NCBI GenBank assembly: GCA_030463445.1
Contig: JAQGFW010024718.1
Coordinates: 1-25,541, forward strand
DNA length: 25,541 nt
DNA from: Euplotes aediculatus
Taxonomy: Eukaryota > Ciliophora > Spirotrichea > Euplotida > Euplotidae
Reading direction: 5' to 3'
Below are positions 13,201 through 22,200 of the stretch, piece after piece. Positions within the stretch are counted from its first letter, which is position 1; every line of letters starts with the position of its first letter. The notes beneath the pieces were generated by a model. The model was not told where the DNA came from. It did not search any database and was given only the letters and a program-made list of their open reading frames with translations. The position numbers and the translations under genes were made by a program.

Positions 13201-16200
13201 ATTTTATTTAGAAGCTTTGGAGATCATCATCAATGCCAAAAGATTAAAATCAGCATGATTAATTTGGAATATCGACTTTATTAATTAAAAAAACAAAAAA
13301 AGTTTTGTGTAAGCTCATATGCTCTCGACATTCAATTGTTCATAGATGTTCTCCTTTTTTAAATCATAAATTATCTTTGATATAATATTTATTGAAATCG
13401 TTTTTTTGTTCAATCTTTGCAGAATAAATGATTCTACTCCTTATTGTACTCCAAAAAGCAAAGCACAATTTCATATTAGATTAACTTTTTCATATGAATA
13501 AAATAATTTTATTGATAATAAATAGCTACACCTACACAAGTAAAAAAATTGTCATTATAAAGTTAAGAAGGCTAAATACAGCTAACTTAAATCAGATTGG
13601 TTTTCAAAACACGTGAATTAATTATTTTAATATTTTTCTTCAATTTGAGTATATAATTTATAATTGTAAAGCTTGTTAATATCAAAATTATAAATTTAAT
13701 TTCCTATTGAATATTGCTGTGCAGTTAGTTTAACTTACCAGAAATGTTTAGCAAAAAATAAACCAAATCAAATATTTGCTTATCGTTAAGTGTTTTATAA
13801 TACGAATTCCACTTAGTTTTATCACTTGCCAGCTCTCCAATAATCTGATCAATTTCATTACTGTTTAAATATTCTTGAAAGTATTGGTGCATCAATTGGC
13901 AAGCATTAGAGAGTTTCTTATCAAATCTGGCTTGAAACTAAAATACTGTATTAATAATAATTTTGGAGGCATAAAGCATTAAGAAAAATCAAAAAAGTTT
14001 GTTAGCTAATCCCGCTATTGCACTTAAAAGTTATATTAATCAGTTGTTTGTAGCTTTAGAATATTAAGCAATAAATCTGACTCTCAGTAACTTTATTGTA
14101 GATTTAGTTATTAAACTAATTCTTTGATTAGACCTGCAAAATGGAATGCATTTATATGATTAATTAAAGACGAGACAAAGAAGTAATTAAATTTGTTTAT
14201 TTATAATAAACAATCGCGAATATATTTAAATTATGATGAGTTGACTATCATTTTATATTAAAATTAATAAAAAACCAAGAATATAAAATTAAAACAATAA
14301 GTTTTATTTATCAATATATTAACCAAAAACAAGGTCTGAAAATTCTGAATGTAAATTTATAAAGAATTCTCTATAGAGCTTAAAAACATATGATGTAAAT
14401 AAAAGAATAAAGTTTGAGTATTATAATAAGCAAACATATTAATTTAAACAATTCAAATCATTTATTAACTCGAGGCTGTACAATTTTTTGAAATCATATA
14501 TTTTAAAATTTAATGTATGTTATTGTTTATGTAAAATTATAAAATTATTTCTTCAAATTTTGATTGATCTAATGATACTCATAATATCATTTGTATTTAT
14601 TTTTATAATTTGATATCCATTTTACCTTTGAAATTTTTTGAGTAAATATTTAATATTTGAACGTTTATATATTTTTCGATTTAATTAAGCTAGATTATAT
14701 TTCATAAATAGTATAGCTTTTATTTTAATTATTTATTAGATTCACAGTAGAGTTTAAATTGATTCAAAATATTGAATTTATTATTTAACTTTTCTTTATT
14801 AAATAATTTGTTCCAATATATTTAGCATAATATTAAAACCAGTTTCTTACCTTCCAATTAATCATATCGTATTTTGTTTCCTTGCATATGTTTGTATCTC
14901 AACTCTTTGAAATTTTTTCGAATTCACGAATAAAAATATAAATAAAATATTGTCATAAACTGCTCATATAATTAAACTTTTTAATCTGATATCTCGAGTA
15001 GTACTGATTCACTGAGTGAAGTGAAAAAATGTAATTTTGGCTGTGATGTTGATTATACTCGCATGCCTGAACTTTAGTGCCAAAACTTACCTCCAGAATT
15101 GCATTGCCATCTTTTTCAATTTTTATTTTGAGATATTGTTTCGGAGATCTACATTATCACTGATTATCGCACAATTTTCAATGCTGAAAAAATAGCAAGC
15201 AAGATTAAAAAAATAACTAAAAATTCTTTGAACATAAACTTACTCGCTAACTCTTATTTTGAACTGAGTTGTTTCTAGCAGTTCGTTGTTTTCTGAATCA
15301 AACTCAATATTAAAATAATATTTCTTAATTTTATCTTTAAATAGTTTCAAAGTCTTGTCATCTTTATTAAAATAAATTCATCGCCAGTCTTTACCCCCAG
15401 AATCATGATCTCCATAAGTAAATTGCAAAGAAATTTTAGATTGGTGTTTATAAAATATGACTTTTAACATATTTTCCGGTCTTATTGATTCTATGCTGTC
15501 ACTCAAGTCAATCTCAACATTTCTGTCGAACGATATGAAATCAAAAATCTTATCTTGATCACTATGAGTTTTCTTAAATCAAATTTGTCTCTTTAAGTAA
15601 TAGTTGGATGCCACTCGCAATATATATCTTCTAAAATTAAAAATATAAGTGTGCTTGTGAGGATTGAATTAAAATTGTTTATTTAGATTTGCAATTATTA
15701 TTTTCTGTGTTATTTAAAAACATCAAAACTATGAGAAGGATGAGGCAATTAGACTTAACATAAACAATAAAATTAATGCGGATGCGTTTACAGAATTCAG
15801 ATGGACAATCAGTGAATTCTGAGAGATCTAAAAAATAATCAGAAGTCAACTCTGAGTAAATGAGAGACTTCTGGCAAAGTTGAGTATACCGATCAACGCA
15901 ACAATCATGAGTCTAAAGAAGATGAACATACAAAGATTCAGGTTCGCTTTAGCACAATCATAACTATCTTTAGCCACCAAGTATTAGTGCTAAGTTTAGA
16001 ATTGGTACGAAGAACATTTATACTTTTCAGATAAGACTCAAAAGGCAAAAAAAGAATGCAGACTATTTTGAAAGGCCAAGCAAATACAAAGACAGAAGGA
16101 TTCATATAATATCGCTGATCAAAGAGTTTATTTGTAAGTATGTATATCAATTCTTCATTTTGGTAGATGCTTTGAATCACTTAAAGCGATATAATGAAAT

Positions 16201-19200
16201 TTAGTAATGACTATTTTCACTTACTTTTTATTATCAATTTTATATGGATTTATCTTTTCAGCTTTATGAGTAATATGCACTATATTTGATTAATAAATAA
16301 TGATTAAGAGTAATTTGATAAATCAAAAAAAAAGTATATGACATTTTTAATCATCATGTTCACTAATTTCTATCAATTAAAATATGTTAACTCACTTTTG
16401 ATAGTATTTTTACGTTCCTTTGAATTTAACGCTAATTGACTAAGGCCATTTGGTTTATCCAAATATGACTTAGTGTGGCTTAAATAAGTGAATAGCTTGT
16501 ATTCTATTTGAGGACTAACATGTTGACTATCTCTTGGTCTACCTCCCTCTTTTTCCAAGTTAACCTGAATTGATTCAGGATTACTTGTTGATTTGGCTAT
16601 CAATACTGAATCTACAAATTTGATATCTCCGGATCCTAATGGACTCTTCACTCCTAAATTGTACAAAATAAAGGGTTGATGGAGTTTGAGGGGTTGACTG
16701 CTTGACTGTATGCTAAAAGAAAATTTATCTTGCTGATCTTGAATCATTTTCTGGTATTCCTCTTTACATTTTAAGCTACCTTTATTCACTTTTAAATCTG
16801 CAATTCTTATTTCGTATTTATAGGGAGATGAATAACTTTCTTTGCAAACTTTCCACCTATATAATCTGAAAGAAGTGAGTAGTGGACTTGATAAACAATG
16901 ATTGAAGAACACCTTGACCATATATAACTTCTTGGACTAGCGAGTGAGTGTTCAACATTATTATAATACAATAAAATTTGATAAATACTTATTCTTTCAT
17001 TTTCGTAGCATCAAATTTTTGAATGAATATAAAATTTGGCATGCTTTTTAGTATTGAGATGAATATATTGTTTTTAAGAATTTTATATATTAAAAATTAG
17101 AAAGAATTCAAAAAATACTTCTCACAATTCACCTTATTTTTCTATCAAGCAAATAATATCGAAAGTAGCTGAAGAAACAAAATTTTTCCTTGAGTATATT
17201 CTAATTTATTTACTGTTGAACTTTAATTTAAAAGAAACTTCTAAGTTCGTATTAAACAGATTGAAAAAGAAGAACCCACGACCGAACGTAGAAAAATAGA
17301 CTTCCATTTTTTTATTTTACTACCTCAACCTGGAGTTTTATTATCGAGTGGCAATGATCTAATACTTTTTATTTCTCTTAAATTTATTTTTCTCTCAGCT
17401 TTTAAGACAAATTCTTTTTTAATAGAAAAGATCACACACTGATACTTGTCTTCAAGGTAATGATCATGCCATAATAGTGATGCAGATCTAAGGTTCCAAT
17501 TTATTGAATCACTGAATATACTCATGATTAACAAGGTCAACAGAATCCATTAACTATTTAAGTTATGATCAAGCATTCATATTCGAAGTTATTCGATACT
17601 TACTTTTTCTCACTCTCTAAATGGTATTGTTTCGGATTTGCATCATTGGCCTATATAAAACTTGGCTAGGATACCAATTTGAGACGTTATACGTAAGCTG
17701 ATATTTTTATGTTGAAGCTTCAAATTTATATAATTGCAGTAACTGTATAATCAAGGAGTAAAAAGGGATAAGTAGGGAGAGTCAGAAAATTGACAGAAAC
17801 CCCTTCTATAGTCTTATCACACCAAATAGCATTTTTATATGCTTTGAATACCTCAATATCTATATTTTACACTTCTTTCTCATTTAATGTATGGAAACTC
17901 AGATTTAAAATTTACAATTTAAATTCTTTATAAATGTGAAACAGATTTAATTAAATGTGTATTCTAAAGTAAAAATTTTGAAACTAAAACAGCAATTAAA
18001 ATGCTTAAAACTATTAAGATTTAATCAATTTATTTACTGTAAAATACAGCATTTAATCTCAGGCTATCTTACTTAAAAAATGTAATCAATATAAAGCACA
18101 ATAAAATAATTTATTTAATAGTATATTTAACTTTAAAATAGTAAATAAATATTATAATAAAGTATTAGTTGATTTGTACTTACATCTTCATAATCTGTCA
18201 GAATTATGTTGACAGTATCATAAAAGTTTAAGTAGCTATCTTGCAATGGCTCCATTTCTTGTGTTTCCCATGTTCTTTCATCTTTTTCATGAGTTTTTAA
18301 ACTCTTATCATCATTACTTTCAACTCCTACAAAAGTGTTTAATTGAATCTGAAAAAATGAGTGAATTATAATGTAAGTTCGAATATATTATGTGCAATTA
18401 TTTCAAGTTAATAGAAAATCTGTAAACAAGAATTCACTCATGCTTCTTAATGAAGAATCCATATTTACTTATATGCTAAAACTAAACTTAAAGAATTATT
18501 TCATGCGAGAATATAAAATATAACTTAGCTGAATTTAACAACAAAAGTTATATTGTTTAGATTATTCATCAAAACTCTATCAACAATATGAATGGACAAA
18601 CTTAGAAAAGAACTTCATAAGGCTTATGACTGAAGAGCATGTTTTAATAAAATTGAAGGGAATAAAGGAAAAACAAATGATAAGTGAATAAAGATCGTAA
18701 CTAAAATATAATAATTGCATTAGATATGTAAAGCAAACAAAAAATATTAAAAACACTAAATCTCAGTATAATATTTGTTTGATCCACTGTAAAGTTTTCA
18801 AAAATCTTCATCAGATAATTGACTATATTCTATTTGAGGTAAATATTTATAATCATAAAAATTTTATTAAAAGTTTAAATAAATTTTAATTAATATGTCT
18901 AATTTTTAAGTGCTGACTCTTATTGATAATACGAGTTATTTTCAGAATGGAAAGCAAAATAATATAACAATAAACCTTTCGCAAAAGTTTTCTGGTCTAG
19001 GTTTAATTAAGAAATATAACTGTAATTTATTACTGTATCATTTCATTAAAAACGTAATTTTTGCATTTTATTAAAAATTATAGTCATTTCATTATTAATA
19101 TTTAATTAAAATATAATTTTTTATTTTTTATTTTAACATAAAACTTGAAGTTTAATGATAAAACTTTAATTCAGCATTAAACCTGATGTTGAAATTCAAA

Positions 19201-22200
19201 ATCGAATATAGATAATTTTAGTATTTTCGAATAAGAAAAAGTAAAAATTTAGCTGATTAGTGTTGATACATATTAATTTTACCAAATGAAAGTACTTTGA
19301 GATGGAATTCAAAAATTTAAATTCAGTTGTGGTCAAAACAAGTCTTTATGCTTCCCGTCACACTCTTCAATGCCAAAGTTTAAAAGAAAAGAAGAATTTT
19401 TTGATTCTAAGCCACAGCTAAGATATGTTGAGTTTCAGATTTATAGGCTGTTTATTTAAAGATAATTGAGGTAAAAAAATTTACTTGAGATTTTCATATT
19501 TTATTGAAATAAAATGTTTGCAGTAACTTTGAAAATCGAAAACAAAGCAAATAATTAAATACTATAGTACTACTTGCATCTGAAAATAATAAAAAAATGA
19601 AGTCGTTTTATTTTTTGAGATAAGCGGATAGAAGTTCCATTCAATTATTGCTATTCATTAGATTTAATTTTGTTGATAAAACTTCGAACTATTTTGGATT
19701 TCATATTAAACTTCAAAATTAATATGAAAGCACTATTATGCCATTGTAAGATACTAATGATGTTCTTCAGTTTGAAATTTATTTCTTATTTAAAAAAATG
19801 TAATTCCTTTTTAATCAAGACTTTGTTTATAAATTTATAATAAAACTCTTGATAGTTGATTGACTTATATTTATTTATAAACACCTCATATTTTCCACTT
19901 AACATCATTTTGACTTGAAATTTAAATGATTTATTTCCTTCATTTACTATTACTTTTAAATTTGTTTGTTGTATTTATCGAATAAAACCGTATTTTCAAG
20001 GTTTTCTCATTAATTGTTTTAATTCTCTTCAAAATTTAATTTATTTAACGATTAACAGAGAATACTATTTGAAGCCTATACAATTTAAATGATTTTAATT
20101 TTTTAAATAACTATCGAAATGAATAATATTTATGTAAAAAAGTTGATAATGAGATCAATTTTATCAGAGCCTTCTGGCTTTGTCTCATTTCTTTTGTCTC
20201 TTGTTGATGTATATCTATGTTATCCGTCCAATTTTGCCTATTCTACTACTTATGCTCTCTTTATTTAATAACAAAATTTTCAAATTTATTTGCTAAGTTA
20301 TTAGGAATACCAAACAGATTGATAAATTTTTAATTTCTTCTACCGAATTTGAATTGATCAGAGACAAATAAATTTTCAAATTTTATATTTTTTCAATATT
20401 ACCAAGATGGACTTCAAAAGATGCACAACTTCATATTTGTATTGGAATTAATGTTGACAAATAATAATACTGACTAATATTTACAAGTTTATCATTAGTT
20501 TGACTTATTAATGACTTCTAAAATCTTATTGATGTTTCGTTAATTATTAATATTTAACTCTTTTAATAATTTCAAATATTTTTTTTACATTTTGACAGGA
20601 ACTATCGTTAAATTCTTATTAATGAATAAGATATCTCTGTTAAATTTAATATCTTCTTAAATAATCGTGACTTAATTTTGACATGTAAAAATAAATCTTT
20701 TAATATAATTTATTGTCATACTCCGAGTCATTTCCAGTACTTTATAGATCTTAGTCTAACAATTTATATTAATATTTTGGTGCCTATACTTCTGTTTGAA
20801 TGAAGTAAATTATCAGAAAGAATATTTGAGTTTGTATTGATACTCACAGCTCCAATGTTATAAGAAAGAAGTGTCAAATTTACTCTGGACTTAATAGTAT
20901 CATTATATATTCATCTTCATCTCTAACAGTTTTGTTCTTTTAGTTTAGCTCTTTTAAATAACTTATCTTTCAATTTATTTATAATTATTTTATTAAATTT
21001 AGCAATTTAGTAATATTTTATTAAATTTACTTGATTTAAGCATTTTATATTTTTGTAAGTGGATAATAAACTATCAAAAATCAAAAAATTGTTTAATTTT
21101 ATAGCAATTTAATTAGCAATAAATTAATCTTACTTAGTTTTCATCAGTAAACAAAGCATATTAATTTGTAATTTACATACATTAATATTATAGCATTTTC
21201 TTCAGTTTTAATAACAAGAAAAAGAAATTAAATTTTCAGACATTGCCATCCGTGCTAAAAGAAAAGTAAATTTATCACATTCTAACAGTTGAAGAAGATC
21301 TCTATTTATTTTCGATTAATAATTCATATAAAATATAAGCTCAGAACGTATGAGAAGCTTTGAGAAACTCATTTAAACTAAATAGTGAAGTTGTCAAAGC
21401 ACTACATATTAAAATACTTCTTATTAAAGGAAATATATTTCGGGTTAAAGATAGTCAAATATTGATAGCTGTTTGCCTCTAAACAACATTCATAAATATC
21501 GTGACACCGACTGGATCTACAACGTATTCAACATCAGCAATAACCAAATACTTTATAAACTAATCAGTGGTGCTTTAAAAAACAGGAAGAAAACAAATTG
21601 TTAAGAAGAGCAGGCTCAGTGTTGTTGCTATTTAAGACATTAGTATATATTTTGCATATTCAATGTGGAAAAGTATAGTTCTTTACCTAACTCCTTTTCA
21701 TCAATAACTGGAATAAGATTAACTGAATCATTGATTAAATCTATCTGATCATTCTCGACATCAATAAAATTCTCATTATCATTTTGATCATCTTTATCAT
21801 TAGCAGGCTCAACTTCATTTATACTCAACTCCTCGTCATCGGTAACTAAATAAAATTAACTAAATTTTTACTTAATTTTTTCTGTAAATTCTCATCTTCT
21901 TTTAAACTTTCAGAATAATTTAGATTTTCCTTCTTTTCATCGCTGGAGCTATCTTTTTTATTTTTATTTAAATAATAGTTTATGTTTGTTGAGTACAAAT
22001 TCTAAACAATCGTAATCGAAGTTAACCTACTTTATTCGGTCCGCGAAAGTTTTGGTATCCAGTGTTGACAAATTTTGTCGTATTCCTATTTGAAAATAAG
22101 TGGTGAAAGCAAAGAATTTACATTTCTGTATTCTTTTGATCTTCATTTTGTAAGTGCCACTCATTTCCTATATTATCCTTGAGTTTTGCCTGTGAGCTGT

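Larger units (their letters stand above)
11356..13738 (-). other. Giant receptor intron, 2.38 kb
   Basis: The donor GTAAGTTAA at 13738 and the pyrimidine-rich TTTAG acceptor at 11356 join G|CT into an Ala codon, in phase, inside a continuous conserved helical region. This is the best-supported giant intron. It contains a coding-like plus-strand patch and a tandem duplication near 12240-12720; the rest is AT-rich with no supported gene. Confidence 0.85.
15631..16395 (-). other. Large receptor intron, about 765 nt, containing a nested gene
   Basis: The donor GTGAGT at 16395 and the acceptor TTTTAG at 15631 bound this intron. It is more GC-rich than the other introns because it contains a plausible plus-strand gene (15776-16204). 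The minus-strand 80-codon frame at 15938-16180 is best seen as that gene's antisense shadow. Confidence 0.65.
18327..21686 (-). other. Giant receptor intron, 3.36 kb (or intergenic)
   Basis: The longest block without a receptor exon. A GTAAAGAA donor at 21686 and a TTTTGTAG acceptor at 18327 would join exons 5 and 6 in phase. Plus-strand coding-like pieces lie near 18540-18840, 19360-19480 and 21250-21620. The remainder (about 19500-21200) is nearly 80 percent AT with nothing recognisable. If exon 5 instead ends a separate gene at TAA 21640, this block is intergenic. Confidence 0.5.

Noticed and set aside
15938-16180. 80-codon minus-strand ORF, possible receptor exon.
   Set aside because: Hydrophobic, low-charge composition without family resemblance, and no donor on that strand. 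The plus strand over the same bases gives a better, phase-consistent gene model.
21480-21650. Minus-strand open frame with UGA=Cys, about 80 codons.
   Set aside because: Cys-rich, erratic composition (runs of Cys from UGA). It lies downstream of an in-frame TAA of exon 5 in another frame and has no acceptor that fits the receptor chain.
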